In this document: positions 9,669 through 18,310 of the stretch, one piece after another | Layout: the number at the start of each line of letters is the position of its first letter | Position numbering within the stretch: position 1 is the first letter of the stretch | Origin: Bacillus sp. UNC41MFS5 | GTDB lineage: Bacteria; Bacillota; Bacilli; Bacillales_B; DSM-18226 | DNA: 64,000 nucleotides | Reading direction: 5' to 3' | Assembly (NCBI RefSeq): GCF_000686805.1 | Contig: NZ_KK366019.1 | Span: 182,470 to 246,469, forward strand | The notes under the pieces: generated by a model | Told to the model about the DNA's origin: nothing | Seen by the model: only the letters and a program-made list of their open reading frames with translations | Database searches by the model: none | Position numbers and translations under genes: made by a program

Positions 9669-10412
9669 TTAACGGGCAACAGGGTAAAACTTTTTCCATT
9701 CGTTTAGGAAGGGAGCAGTGGAGGAATTCGGTTGTTCAAGAACGCGCGGAGTCGCTCCTACTTGTTTCACTTCACCATTAACGATGATCGCCAGCCGATT
9801 GGTAAGATAGTTAATCTCCATCAAATCATGGCTGACAAACACGGCGGTGGTTTGAGCAGCTTCGATAATCCCCTTAAAATCCTCCATCAATTTAATTTTC
9901 GTCGGAAAGTCTAATGCAGAAAAAGGTTCATCTAGAAACAGAATTTCTGGTTCTACAATCATCGCCCTTGCTAAGTTGACCCGTTGTGCCTCGCCGCCTG
10001 ATAAATAGAGGGCATTTTTTTTTGCAAGATGACTAACTCCAAACAAGTCCATCCATTGTTCCACTTTTTCTTTAATGATAGATTTAGGGACCTTCCGTAG
10101 GGTTAAACCAATCGCAATGTTATGAAAAACCGTTCCGTCTAGTAGTAAGGATTGCTGAAGAGCAATCGAAAATTTTCTCCGTAACTCAAGCGGAGCATTT
10201 CCCTTCGGAACGGCTTGCCCGCGGTAAAGAAGGTCGCCACTCGTTTGTTGTTCAAGAAAGGCCAGCATCTTTAGCAATGTACTTTTACCAGCCCCATTTG
10301 GTCCCATAATGCCAAGGAATTCTCCCGTTCCAATTTGGAAGTTAGGAATATCAAGAATCGTTTTATTTTGCGCTTGATAGGTGAGATTTTTCAACTCGAG
10401 TATCGGACTCAT
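9669..10412 (-). CDS. tupC: Tungstate ABC transporter ATP-binding protein
   Basis: ATPase subunit of the oxyanion importer. Walker A GPNGAGKST near residue 36, signature YLSGGEAQRVNLARA near 137, Walker B ILFLDEPFSALD, H-loop VSHDLMEI. About 247 aa, a short ATPase without the regulatory TOBE domain of sulfate or molybdate ATPases, as in TupC. Its ATG overlaps the stop of the permease gene by 4 bp, so the two are translationally coupled. Last gene of the leftward tup operon. Confidence 0.88.
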   Translation of the reverse strand: MSPILELKNLTYQAQNKTILDIPNFQIGTGEFLGIMGPNGAGKSTLLKMLAFLEQQTSGDLLYRGQAVPKGNAPLELRRKFSIALQQSLLLDGTVFHNIAIGLTLRKVPKSIIKEKVEQWMDLFGVSHLAKKNALYLSGGEAQRVNLARAMIVEPEILFLDEPFSALDFPTKIKLMEDFKGIIEAAQTTAVFVSHDLMEINYLTNRLAIIVNGEVKQVGATPRVLEQPNSSTAPFLNEWKKFYPVAR

Positions 10413-11107
10413 GATATTCGCTTCCTTTGCTGTAAGTAGGTTAATACGGCCGTAATCAATAGGGCAACCGATAATAAAATAAACGATAGTGCTAAGGCGA
10501 TATCAAAGTTCCCTTTTGAGACCTCCATCACAATTGTTGTCGTTAAAATGCGCGTGTCACCTTGGATATTCCCACCGACCATCATCGCGGCACCAACCTC
10601 AGCAATGACCCGGCCAAAGCCAGCCATAACCGCTGCCAATATCGCGATTTTTAATTGTTTGATGAGAATCATTAGGGTTTGCAGTTTTGTAGCGCCCAGT
10701 GCTTTAATCTGGAGTAGCATTTTTTCACTGATTTGTTGAAAGGCGGAACAGGTCAAACTTGTGACGATTGGCAAGCTAACCAGTATTTGAGCCATAACAA
10801 TCGCTGTGGGTGAATAGAGCAGGGTGAGGTTGCCTAATGGACCTGATCGCCACAACAGCATTGTAATCCAAAGGCCGGCAACCACAGGTGGCAGCCCTAA
10901 ACCAATATTGATGAACAACAATAGAACTTTGCGCCCTCTGAATCTAGTTAATCCAAGGAAAATACCTAGCGGCAATCCGATCAAGGTACTAATCAGAATG
11001 GAAATAAGACAAACTTTCAGTGTGAGCCATGTAATAGCCAATACTTCGGGATCACCAGAAAGGATCATGTCTATCGCTTTTTTAAGTCCATCAATGAGTA
11101 ATTCCAT
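10409..11107 (-). CDS. tupB: Tungstate ABC transporter permease
   Basis: Inner-membrane permease of the MetI-like (BPD) superfamily, 232 aa, with five to six hydrophobic spans. The ATPase-contact loop is visible as KALGATKLQTLMILIKQLKI, and the following GFGRVIAEVGAAMMVGGNI is typical of TupB/ModB. Preceded by an AGGAGG-like site. Between tupA and this gene is a short stem (CCCTT 11152-11156 with AAGGG 11161-11165) that could modulate downstream expression. Confidence 0.88.
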   Translation of the reverse strand: MELLIDGLKKAIDMILSGDPEVLAITWLTLKVCLISILISTLIGLPLGIFLGLTRFRGRKVLLLFINIGLGLPPVVAGLWITMLLWRSGPLGNLTLLYSPTAIVMAQILVSLPIVTSLTCSAFQQISEKMLLQIKALGATKLQTLMILIKQLKIAILAAVMAGFGRVIAEVGAAMMVGGNIQGDTRILTTTIVMEVSKGNFDIALALSFILLSVALLITAVLTYLQQRKRIS

Positions 11108-11177
11108 CTCAAGTGCCTCCAGGAGTTGCTTTAGCTGAATAAACAGAAGGACCCTTAAAAAAGGGCCTCCATGTCAA

Positions 11178-12044
11178 CTATTCAGTATATTTTTTGAATA
11201 AGGATTGGCCAAATTCTTTCTTACCGAATTCTTCAATCACATCTTGTATTTTTGAATCTACCATAAATTCTACAAACTTTTCAGCATCTTTACTATTAAT
11301 ATTATCATGTTTTTCAGGATTTACTTGCATAACATGATAGATGTTCATTAAATCTTTGCCGCCTTCAACGACGATTTGAAGAGTGTTTAAATTTTTCTCT
11401 TGTGCCAGCCATGTAGCGCGGTCTGTTAAGACGTAGCCTTTTTTCTCTGCGGCCACTTGTAAGGTTTGACCCATACCTTGTCCTGTAGAGACATACCAAT
11501 CTCCAGCTGGTTTAATGTTGTCCATTTCCCAGATACCAAGTTCCTTTTTATGTGTACCAGAATCGTCACCGCGTGAAACGAAAGTGGCTTTTGAATCTGC
11601 TAATTTTTTGAAAGCAGCCATAATGTCGTTCCCGCTAACGACAGCTGGATTTTCCTTTGGTCCTACTAAAATAAAATCATTGTACATGACACGTTTATAG
11701 TTAATCGCATCGCCTGCATCGACTACTGCTTTTTCCGCTGCTGGAGCATGAACTAGAAGGGCATCTGCTTCCCCTTTTGTCCCCATTTCTAATGCCTGCC
11801 CTGTACCCACTGCAATCGTTTTAACTTTTACGTTATTTTTTTTTTCGAACATAGGAATTATTTCGTCAAGTAAGCCGCTGTCCTGTGTGCTTGTAGTTGT
11901 TGCAAGAATCATTTCCGTTGGTGCTGCTTTAGGTTCTTCTTTTTTAGCTTTTTCTGCGGAATCTTTTGAGTCAGCATTTCCGCAGGCTGCTAAAACTATT
12001 AGCATCATCGCGAATAGGAAGGCAAGATAACGATTTTTTAACAT
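11178..12044 (-). CDS. tupA: Tungstate-binding lipoprotein
   Basis: Extracellular substrate-binding lipoprotein. Signal peptide with lipobox LAAC at about residues 18-21, then a charged linker. The mature part begins MILATTTSTQDSGLLDEIIP; the TTTSTQDSGLL segment is diagnostic of the TupA oxyanion-binding family. Also visible are SRGDDSGTHKKE and the GMGQTLQVAAEK segment. 288 aa, normal length. Its start overlaps the end of the upstream regulator gene by 7 bp, so all four genes form one leftward operon. Tungstate is favoured over molybdate from the family motif; direct specificity is inferred. Confidence 0.9.
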   Translation of the reverse strand: MLKNRYLAFLFAMMLIVLAACGNADSKDSAEKAKKEEPKAAPTEMILATTTSTQDSGLLDEIIPMFEKKNNVKVKTIAVGTGQALEMGTKGEADALLVHAPAAEKAVVDAGDAINYKRVMYNDFILVGPKENPAVVSGNDIMAAFKKLADSKATFVSRGDDSGTHKKELGIWEMDNIKPAGDWYVSTGQGMGQTLQVAAEKKGYVLTDRATWLAQEKNLNTLQIVVEGGKDLMNIYHVMQVNPEKHDNINSKDAEKFVEFMVDSKIQDVIEEFGKKEFGQSLFKKYTE

Positions 12045-12985
12045 GTGGTTGTTTCCTCCGTTTGACTAGTTTGATAGGTGATTTTGCCTAATTCAGAAAT
12101 ATCGTATCCTTCTAGATCCGTTAAACTGTCTTTGAAACTAGCAGATTGTAAATACTGAATAAGGTTTGTTAAGCTTTGTTTATTTTCAGCGGTAAAGCGG
12201 AAAACCAAATCAAAATTTTCTTTAGCGACGGGGATGAAATCAAGTCCTAAATGGCTCGCAGCAGACTGAATTCCAAAGGCTACATCTGCCATTCCTCTGC
12301 TAAGATAGGAAGCTGCTGATAAATGATTCCATTCTATCGTGTTATAGCCATTTATTTTACTCGGTTCAATTCCATAATTAGAAAGCTTAGAGTCTAGTAA
12401 GAAACGTGTTCCTGCCCCTTTTTGGCGATTTACAAATTGAACATCACTTCTCGTTAGATCCGAAAAATCCTGAATGTTTTTCGGATTGTCCTTCGCGACA
12501 ATAAAGCCTTGCTGTCTTGCTGCCAATCTAAGCACCAGAATCGATTCATAAACAAACAGTTGATGGATAAAAGGTAAGTTATATTCTTGTGAGTTTGGAT
12601 CCAAAAGATGAATAGCAGCAATATCACATTGACCCCGGTATAACATTATTAACCCTTCTAGGCTGCCTATGTATGATGGCTGAATTTGCAAGTTTAAGGC
12701 AGTAGTTGCTTGTTTCACAAAATGTTCGACAAGAAAGTCGTGACTGCCCGATAATTGAATGAAATGGACAGGATTATCCGTGGTCCCTGTTGGTTCTGTT
12801 GGCCCTTTTTTGGCAGGAGTTTTTGTATTGTTTTTAAATCTTTCCAGCTCTGCGTGTTCAATTCTCATTTTGTTGCCGATCTTGAATGCCTGGAGTTCAC
12901 CTCTTTTTATTAGCTCATAAACCGTATGTTTTGAGATTTGAAAGAGTTGGGCCACCTCATCGGGAGTATAAGCTTTTTCTTCCAT
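12038..12985 (-). CDS. Excisionase-type HTH regulator with periplasmic-binding-like sensor domain
   Basis: Likely the oxyanion-responsive regulator of tupABC. Residues 1-50 are a HTH_17/MerR-like excisionase fold (YTPDEVAQLFQISKHTVYELIKRGELQAFKIGNKMRI). Residues about 75-300 form a PBP-like domain of the kind that binds molybdate or tungstate in regulators (VQFVNRQKGAGTRFLLDSKL, SYLSRGMADVAFGIQSAA). It is the first gene of the operon, with AAGGAGGG before the ATG. Three phased 10-bp repeats lie upstream and could be its operator. Role inferred from domains and position. Confidence 0.82.
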   Translation of the reverse strand: MEEKAYTPDEVAQLFQISKHTVYELIKRGELQAFKIGNKMRIEHAELERFKNNTKTPAKKGPTEPTGTTDNPVHFIQLSGSHDFLVEHFVKQATTALNLQIQPSYIGSLEGLIMLYRGQCDIAAIHLLDPNSQEYNLPFIHQLFVYESILVLRLAARQQGFIVAKDNPKNIQDFSDLTRSDVQFVNRQKGAGTRFLLDSKLSNYGIEPSKINGYNTIEWNHLSAASYLSRGMADVAFGIQSAASHLGLDFIPVAKENFDLVFRFTAENKQSLTNLIQYLQSASFKDSLTDLEGYDISELGKITYQTSQTEETTTC

Positions 12986-13049
12986 AAGTCACCCTCCTTT
13001 TTCCAGTTTTTATATTAAAATAAGAATAGCATACCGGATGTGACTTTTG

Positions 13050-13079
13050 TTGAGTATTGTTAAGTTTCGTTAAGTTTTG
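13050..13079 (-). promoter_or_regulatory. Three phased 10-bp direct repeats upstream of the tup regulator
   Basis: TTGAGTATTG, TTAAGTTTCG and TTAAGTTTTG follow each other without gaps, one helical turn apart. They sit about 65-95 bp before the regulator's start codon, upstream of a possible -10 (TATTCT on the minus strand). Candidate operator; not tested. Confidence 0.45.
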
Positions 13080-13225
13080 TTTGGGATTGTCATGAATTGT
13101 TCAATTAAGCATGCAGTTTTCACATTAAATTCATAAATTTCACGGATTGTTCATTCGTGAGCAAGGAAGTTTATTGTACTATAGAAATAGAAGAAAATAT
13201 TGTGAGGTAAGGAAAGGGGATCTAT

Positions 13226-13888
13226 ATGTCGAAGCTTCTATATATTACGGCAAATCCAAAGAATGATATAAAACTTTCAAAAGGGATGCAAATCGGGGAA
13301 GTATTTTTGGAGGAGTTCAAAAAGGAACAGCCAGATGTGGAAATTGAACATATGCACCTATACAGCATGGATATCCCAGAGATAGATATGGATTTATTAT
13401 ATGCTCGTGCAAAATTATCATTTATGGGCTATACAAAAGAGCAACTTTCCGAAGATGAGCGGACCAAACTTGAAAAAATGCATGCCCTTGCTGACCGATT
13501 TATAGATGCGGATTACTATGTGTTCGTCACCCCAATCTGGAACCTTGGTGCACCGGCTATTTTGAAATCCTTCATGGATTGTTTATTTATTGCCGGGAAA
13601 ACATTTACTTACTCGGAACATGGGGCAGAAGGCCTCCTTACTGGTAGAAAGGCGATTCACATTCAAACGCGCGGAGGCATTTATTCGATTGGTAAAATGG
13701 CCGATTTTGAAATGGGCGATCGTTATTTGAGCAAAGCCCTTGAATTCCTGGGTTTTGATTTAATGGAAACGATATTTGCAGAAGGAATGGATCATTTTCC
13801 AAAACAAATTCCTGAAATTATGGAAAAAGCGAAAGAACAAGCAGCAGTTGCGGCCAGAGAAATGGCAAAATTGCCTGTTTCATTATAA
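13226..13888 (+). CDS. azoR: FMN-dependent NADH-azoreductase
   Basis: Flavodoxin-fold quinone/azo reductase that uses FMN and NADH to reduce quinones and azo compounds by two electrons. Phosphate-binding start ITANPKNDIKLSKGMQIGEVFLEEF, the FMN segment PIWNLGAPAILKSFMDCLFIAGKTFTY near 105-130, and QTRGGIYS near 150. 220 aa, full length. GGAAAGGGG ribosome site. Single gene with its own terminator. Such genes in Bacillus are often induced by catechols or thiol stress; no regulator is seen nearby. Confidence 0.93.
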   Translation: MSKLLYITANPKNDIKLSKGMQIGEVFLEEFKKEQPDVEIEHMHLYSMDIPEIDMDLLYARAKLSFMGYTKEQLSEDERTKLEKMHALADRFIDADYYVFVTPIWNLGAPAILKSFMDCLFIAGKTFTYSEHGAEGLLTGRKAIHIQTRGGIYSIGKMADFEMGDRYLSKALEFLGFDLMETIFAEGMDHFPKQIPEIMEKAKEQAAVAAREMAKLPVSL

Positions 13889-13893
13889 AAAAG

Positions 13894-13925
13894 AGCGACT
13901 CGAGTGGATCGAGCCGCTTTTTTTA
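13894..13925. terminator. Bidirectional terminator between azoR and uppP
   Basis: AGCGACTCGA (13894-13903) with TCGAGCCGCT (13909-13918), one mismatch, then a T-run. The A-run before the stem serves the converging uppP gene. Confidence 0.88.
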
Positions 13926-14705
13926 AAATTTACCTGTAAATTGGAAAAATAGTACAAGTACCCCTAATGCCCAAACATAAATAGCAAATGGTTTTAATGA
14001 GTGATTCTTTAAGTACCCGATCATCCATTTAATTGCAACATATCCGAACACGGCAGAGGCGGCAATTCCGACGAGCAATGCCGATAGGGATATTTCTTCC
14101 CCGTGACCCTCAAGTAAATCCTTCGTTTGCAAGACAATCGCACCTACAATCGCAGGCGTGGATAATAAGAAGGAAAAATATGCAGCCGTTTCACGGTCTA
14201 ATTTTCGCCAAAGTGCCGCAACAATCGTCATCCCTGAACGAGAGATTGCTGGCATAATTGCGACGGCCTGAAAAGTACCAATGATGAGGGCATCCTTATA
14301 ACTAATATCATCCATTTTTTTATATCCATTTTTCACGGAATCAGCAAGCCACAAGAAAATACCCGTAATTAAAAACTCCCAGCCAATAGTCACCCCGGTT
14401 TTCGAAATTTCATCGATGTAATCTTTAAACGCAAGTCCAAAGATTACCGCTGGGATTGTCCCGACGATCAACAAAAAGGTTAACTTGCTAAACGGATTTT
14501 TAATGATTTTAATAAATTCTTCCTTGTAAAAAACAAAAACAGCCAGCAATGTTCCAACATGAAGCATGGTATCAAGCATAAGCCCGGCTTCCTGAAGTCC
14601 GAATAAATTTCTTCCTAAATAAAGATGGCCTGTACTGCTAATCGGTAAGAATTCCGTTAACCCTTGAATAATCCCAAGAATGAATGCTTCTAATTTTGTT
14701 AACAT
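13923..14705 (-). CDS. uppP: Undecaprenyl-diphosphatase
   Basis: Integral membrane phosphatase that converts undecaprenyl diphosphate to the monophosphate for peptidoglycan carrier recycling; overexpression gives bacitracin resistance in the family. The ATG at 14705 is chosen because GAGGG sits upstream and the protein begins MLTKLEAFILGIIQGLTEFLPISSTGHL; the in-frame GTG at 14717 has no ribosome site. The (Q/E)xxxE motif is in QGLTEFLPISSTGH. The second catalytic motif is MPAISRSGMTI (PGxSRSG type). About eight hydrophobic spans. 260 aa. Confidence 0.94.
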   Translation of the reverse strand: MLTKLEAFILGIIQGLTEFLPISSTGHLYLGRNLFGLQEAGLMLDTMLHVGTLLAVFVFYKEEFIKIIKNPFSKLTFLLIVGTIPAVIFGLAFKDYIDEISKTGVTIGWEFLITGIFLWLADSVKNGYKKMDDISYKDALIIGTFQAVAIMPAISRSGMTIVAALWRKLDRETAAYFSFLLSTPAIVGAIVLQTKDLLEGHGEEISLSALLVGIAASAVFGYVAIKWMIGYLKNHSLKPFAIYVWALGVLVLFFQFTGKF

Positions 14706-14910
14706 AAATACCCTCACAATCTAAAGAAATGATAAGCCTGTACCTTTTATAGATATGCTAAAATTATCTATTTAATGAAATTCACCTCTATTTTAGGATT
14801 CAATTACCAATTAGGTCAATGAAAATATCGATGGATTAATCAAAATAAGTGCAATTGGAAGGCGTTCTCCCATAAAATAGAAGTATACTCGTTCGAGAGG
14901 AGAAACGCAT

Positions 14911-15675
14911 TTGGAAAATTCACATCTACATTTTAATACGTCGATCGGTGTTCAAAAACCTGAGAATATACGAAATAAAGACCAGGCCTGTCCATTTTGC
15001 GAAAGAGATCAACTGACCAACTTCATCGCTGTAGACGAACCGATTATTCTTTTGAAGAATAAATATCCCGTTTTAGAACATACCTTTCAAACGGTATTAA
15101 TTGAAACGGATGATTGTCATGGTGAATTATCCACCTACTCAAAAGAGCATTTACATAAATTAATGAGGTTCGGAATCAAACATTGGTTAGCCATGGAGGA
15201 AACAGGCCGCTATCAATCGGTAATCTTTTTCAAAAACCATGGACCATTGTCCGGAGGAACGCTCTCCCATCCGCATATGCAAATCATCGGACTGGATGAA
15301 ATTGATTATAAAGAAAAGGTAACCCATGAAATGTTTGAAGGGATTGTAATCGCCGAGGAGGACGGGGTTCGGTTGACCTTGTCGACTAAGCCGCGCGTTG
15401 GCTTTTATGAATTCAACATTGAAATGGATGATTCCAGCTACCAGAAACGGTTTTCCGATTACCTGCAAATGGCTGTACATTATATTTTGAACAACTTTCC
15501 ATTCAAAGCAACGAGTTACAATCTGTTTTTTCATCATATTGAAAATAAAATCTATGCCAAGGTGGTGTCACGATTTGTAACCACCCCGCTCTATATTGGC
15601 TACGGAATTCCACAGGTGCCAAGTAATCTTGAATGGATGGCAGGAGAGCTGCAGCGGATTTATTTTAAAGAATAG
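14911..15675 (+). CDS. GalT/HIT-like protein, DUF4931 family
   Basis: Protein of unknown function with a galactose-1-phosphate uridylyltransferase-like (HIT superfamily) fold. The start is TTG, set by AGAGGAG eight bases before. A zinc-ribbon-like CPFCERD is at about 27-33. The catalytic-type SGGTLSHPHMQIIGLDE at about 114-130 carries the HPHxQ triad region of GalT. 254 aa. It has no galactose operon neighbours, so sugar metabolism is not implied. The family is common in Bacillus. Confidence 0.8.
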   Translation: MENSHLHFNTSIGVQKPENIRNKDQACPFCERDQLTNFIAVDEPIILLKNKYPVLEHTFQTVLIETDDCHGELSTYSKEHLHKLMRFGIKHWLAMEETGRYQSVIFFKNHGPLSGGTLSHPHMQIIGLDEIDYKEKVTHEMFEGIVIAEEDGVRLTLSTKPRVGFYEFNIEMDDSSYQKRFSDYLQMAVHYILNNFPFKATSYNLFFHHIENKIYAKVVSRFVTTPLYIGYGIPQVPSNLEWMAGELQRIYFKE

Positions 15676-15780
15676 GACTTTCTTATGTAATTTAATCCAT
15701 TCACGGTTTAGAAGTTGTGATTTGTTGTTATTAAAAATATAATGAAGGAATGTAGTATTTCTTAGTAAGGTGGAACCTAT

Positions 15781-16950
15781 ATGACTTCAAATACGAATAA
15801 AACTTCAAAACTTGATTATAATCTTGTTTTTATATTAATATTGCTTTTTCTAGCCAGCTGTTTAGCGATTTATAGTGCCCAGGCGAGTGGGCAGTACAAG
15901 GAGAATTTCTTAATAAAGCAGATTTTTTGGTATGCGGTGGGCAGTGGGATTATCACTGGTGTTATGACCCTTGATTCGGACCAATTACGAAAGCTAACCT
16001 GGTATGCTTATGGATTTGGACTTCTTATGCTTGGATTTTTAATTGTAGCGCCGGAGAGTATTGCGCCTGTCATTAATGGGGCGAAAAACTGGTTTAAAAT
16101 ACCTGGAGTGGGAACAATCCAGCCTTCCGAGTTTGTAAAAATCTTCATTATTCTGGGACTTGCACGCGTAATCGAAGATCATCACCAAAAGAACCAGATG
16201 AAAACGATGCAAACGGATTTCTGGCTTTTAGTGAAGATAGGGATTGTCACCATGATCCCATTAGGACTTATTATCAAGCAGGACTTAGGGACAGCGCTTG
16301 TGTTTCTTGCTATTATGCTTGGAATGATTTTTATTTCAGGGATCTCGTGGAAGCTGCTTGCTCCACTATTTTCAGCTGGGATTGCACTTGTCGGGACGAT
16401 TTTTTATTTTGTTCTATGGAAACCGGATTTACTTGAAAAATACCTTGGGGTAGGCGAATACCAACTTCGAAGGATTTACTCATGGCTTGATCCCTATAGC
16501 TACCAAGGCTCTGATGCCTATCAGTTGACCAAATCCCTGCTAGCAATCGGCTCAGGACAGACAGGTGGTAAAGGTTTTGGAAACCGCGAAGTCTATTTAC
16601 CAGAAAGCCAGACCGACTTTATTTTTAGTGTCGTAGGCGAAGAATATGGTTTTATTGGCGCAAGTGTTTTAATCAGTTTGTTCTTTTTATTGGTTTATCA
16701 TATAACCAAGGTTGGAATGGAAACAAAGAATAATTTTTATACGTATATTTGTGTCGGGGTCATCAGCATGATTACCTTCCACGTCTTCCAGAATATCGGG
16801 ATGACCATTGGCGTACTGCCGATTACAGGTATTCCATTACCGTTTATCAGCTACGGTGGTAGTGCGTTGATGGGGAACATGTTCGGGCTCGGCTTAATCT
16901 TTTCCATCCGTTATCATTATAAAAAATACATGTTCTCGACATCAGCATAA
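15781..16950 (+). CDS. RodA/FtsW/SpoVE-family SEDS protein
   Basis: Polytopic membrane protein of the SEDS peptidoglycan glycosyltransferase family, 389 aa with about ten hydrophobic spans. Visible are INGAKNWFKIPGVGTIQPSEFVK near 98-120, the QTDFIFSVVGEEYGFIG signature near 278, and GIPLPFISYGGSALMGNMFGLGLI near 358-380, which is the C-terminal SEDS signature. Closest in look to RodA paralogues of Bacillus. No penicillin-binding protein gene is adjacent, so its partner must be elsewhere. Monocistronic, followed by a terminator. Confidence 0.88.
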   Translation: MTSNTNKTSKLDYNLVFILILLFLASCLAIYSAQASGQYKENFLIKQIFWYAVGSGIITGVMTLDSDQLRKLTWYAYGFGLLMLGFLIVAPESIAPVINGAKNWFKIPGVGTIQPSEFVKIFIILGLARVIEDHHQKNQMKTMQTDFWLLVKIGIVTMIPLGLIIKQDLGTALVFLAIMLGMIFISGISWKLLAPLFSAGIALVGTIFYFVLWKPDLLEKYLGVGEYQLRRIYSWLDPYSYQGSDAYQLTKSLLAIGSGQTGGKGFGNREVYLPESQTDFIFSVVGEEYGFIGASVLISLFFLLVYHITKVGMETKNNFYTYICVGVISMITFHVFQNIGMTIGVLPITGIPLPFISYGGSALMGNMFGLGLIFSIRYHYKKYMFSTSA

Positions 16951-16960
16951 AGATTTGGAA

Positions 16961-16990
16961 AAAGAGCGGCGAATGAGTCGTTCTTTTTTT
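16961..16990 (+). terminator. Terminator of the SEDS gene
   Basis: AAAGAGCGGC (16961-16970) pairs with GTCGTTCTTT (16977-16986) with wobble pairs, then T-run. Confidence 0.75.
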
Positions 16991-17016
16991 ATGCATGAAA
17001 GTCTAAAAAACTAAAC

Positions 17017-17051
17017 AAAAAGAGCGAGGCCATGGCAAGCCGCGCTCTTTT
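17017..17051 (-). terminator. Terminator of the siderophore-binding protein gene
   Basis: AAAAGAGCG (17017-17025) with CGCTCTTTT (17043-17051) and an inner GGC/GCC pair. The A-rich left side gives the T-run on the minus strand. Confidence 0.75.
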
Positions 17052-17090
17052 CTACTATAAAAAAACTGGGAGGTTTTTTATAAAAAGTAC

Positions 17091-18074
17091 TTATTTCTTA
17101 AGTAAGATTTTTTCAAGGTCATCGAGCATGATATTGGCTGCGAGAACGCCGCCGGCAGTGTTCCATGTTGCATCGCTGACTTCATACGCATGACCGCTTT
17201 TCACCGCATTTAAATTTTTCCAAAGCGGATCATTTGTCCATTCTTTTGCTGTATCTAAAGCAGCTTGATCCCCTTGTGGAGCATAAGTGAAGTAGAAGAG
17301 AAGGTCTCCATCCATTTTAGGAATAACTTCCTTGCCAACTTCTACAGCCAGTAAACCTAGCTTATTATCTGGAGTAAATAGTGCTTCCTGCTGGGCAGCA
17401 CGTTTAAAGCCTAATTTATCAAAAATCACACCTGAAAAAGAATCTGTGTAGTAAATACGGGATTTACCTGCCATAAAGCGAACAACTGAAACCTGTTGAT
17501 TAACTTGATCACCGAGTTTACCTTTTAAATCTGCAATGTGTTTATCAAAGTCACTTAAAACTTGGTTGCCCTTTTCTTCAAGGTTCAAGGCTTTTGCATA
17601 TAACTTAAAGTTTTCCTGCCAATCTCCTCTTAGTGTTTCAGAAAATACGGTCGGTGCAATAGCACTTAGTTGGTCATACACTTGTTCTTGACGTAGTTTG
17701 TTTCCAATGATCAAATCAGGTTTTAACGAAGCAATTTTCTCTACATTGACTTCACCTTCAACCCCAACAACCTCAACGCCGTCCATTTCGTTTTTAATAT
17801 GATCGTACCATGGGTCTCCAAGCCAAGACTGAACAGCACCCACGGGCTTCACACCTAAAGCAAGTAGTGCTTCCGTTCCTTCGTTTGTAAGAATAACGAC
17901 TTTTTTCGGTGTCCCTTTAATGGTAGTCGATCCCATCGCATGCTCTACTGTATAAGATTTTTCTGCAGTAGTTTTCGTTTTATCACTCGTTTTTTCTTCA
18001 TTGCTGCCGCACGCCGCTAATAAGAAAAGGGTCATGATAGAGAAAAGAGTAAGTATTGTCTTGATTGCCTTCAT
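17091..18074 (-). CDS. Ferric-siderophore/citrate ABC transporter substrate-binding lipoprotein
   Basis: Lipoprotein that captures an iron complex outside the membrane and delivers it to the divergent permease pair. Signal peptide and lipobox LLAACG at about 18-23. TroA/FecB-like fold with KVVILTNEGTEALLALGVKPVGAV near 58-80 and LKPDLIIGNKLRQEQVYDQLSAIAPTVF near 113-140. 327 aa. Closest in style to YfmC/YhfQ. The shared intergenic region with the permease genes carries four Fur-type boxes. The ligand cannot be identified from sequence. Confidence 0.9.
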   Translation of the reverse strand: MKAIKTILTLFSIMTLFLLAACGSNEEKTSDKTKTTAEKSYTVEHAMGSTTIKGTPKKVVILTNEGTEALLALGVKPVGAVQSWLGDPWYDHIKNEMDGVEVVGVEGEVNVEKIASLKPDLIIGNKLRQEQVYDQLSAIAPTVFSETLRGDWQENFKLYAKALNLEEKGNQVLSDFDKHIADLKGKLGDQVNQQVSVVRFMAGKSRIYYTDSFSGVIFDKLGFKRAAQQEALFTPDNKLGLLAVEVGKEVIPKMDGDLLFYFTYAPQGDQAALDTAKEWTNDPLWKNLNAVKSGHAYEVSDATWNTAGGVLAANIMLDDLEKILLKK

Positions 18075-18105
18075 TGTTTATGTAGCCCCCTTAGCTAATT
18101 GTTAA

Positions 18106-18261
18106 TGATAATCATTTTCAATGACAACTTAATCATAAAATGAGAAGTACCCCTATGTCAACGCTTTAATTGAAAATGATTTTCAAAATCACTAACTTTT
18201 TTGTGAACACTAAGATCTTTTAAATGAAAATGATTTTCAAAGTCATTGACAATCATTATCA
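18106..18261. promoter_or_regulatory. Four Fur boxes in the divergent iron-uptake promoter region
   Basis: Four 15-bp 7-1-7 palindromes are visible: TGATAATCATTTTCA (18106-18120), TGAAAATGATTTTCA (18171-18185), the same sequence again (18225-18239), and TGACAATCATTATCA (18247-18261). They match the Bacillus Fur core TGATAATNATTATCA with one or two changes each. One is next to the binding-protein start and the others face the permease operon, so both directions should be iron-repressed. Confidence 0.88.
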
Positions 18262-18310
18262 ATTGGAGATAGACTTAAATTAAATAATAAGGTAGAAAGG
18301 TTACCATGAA

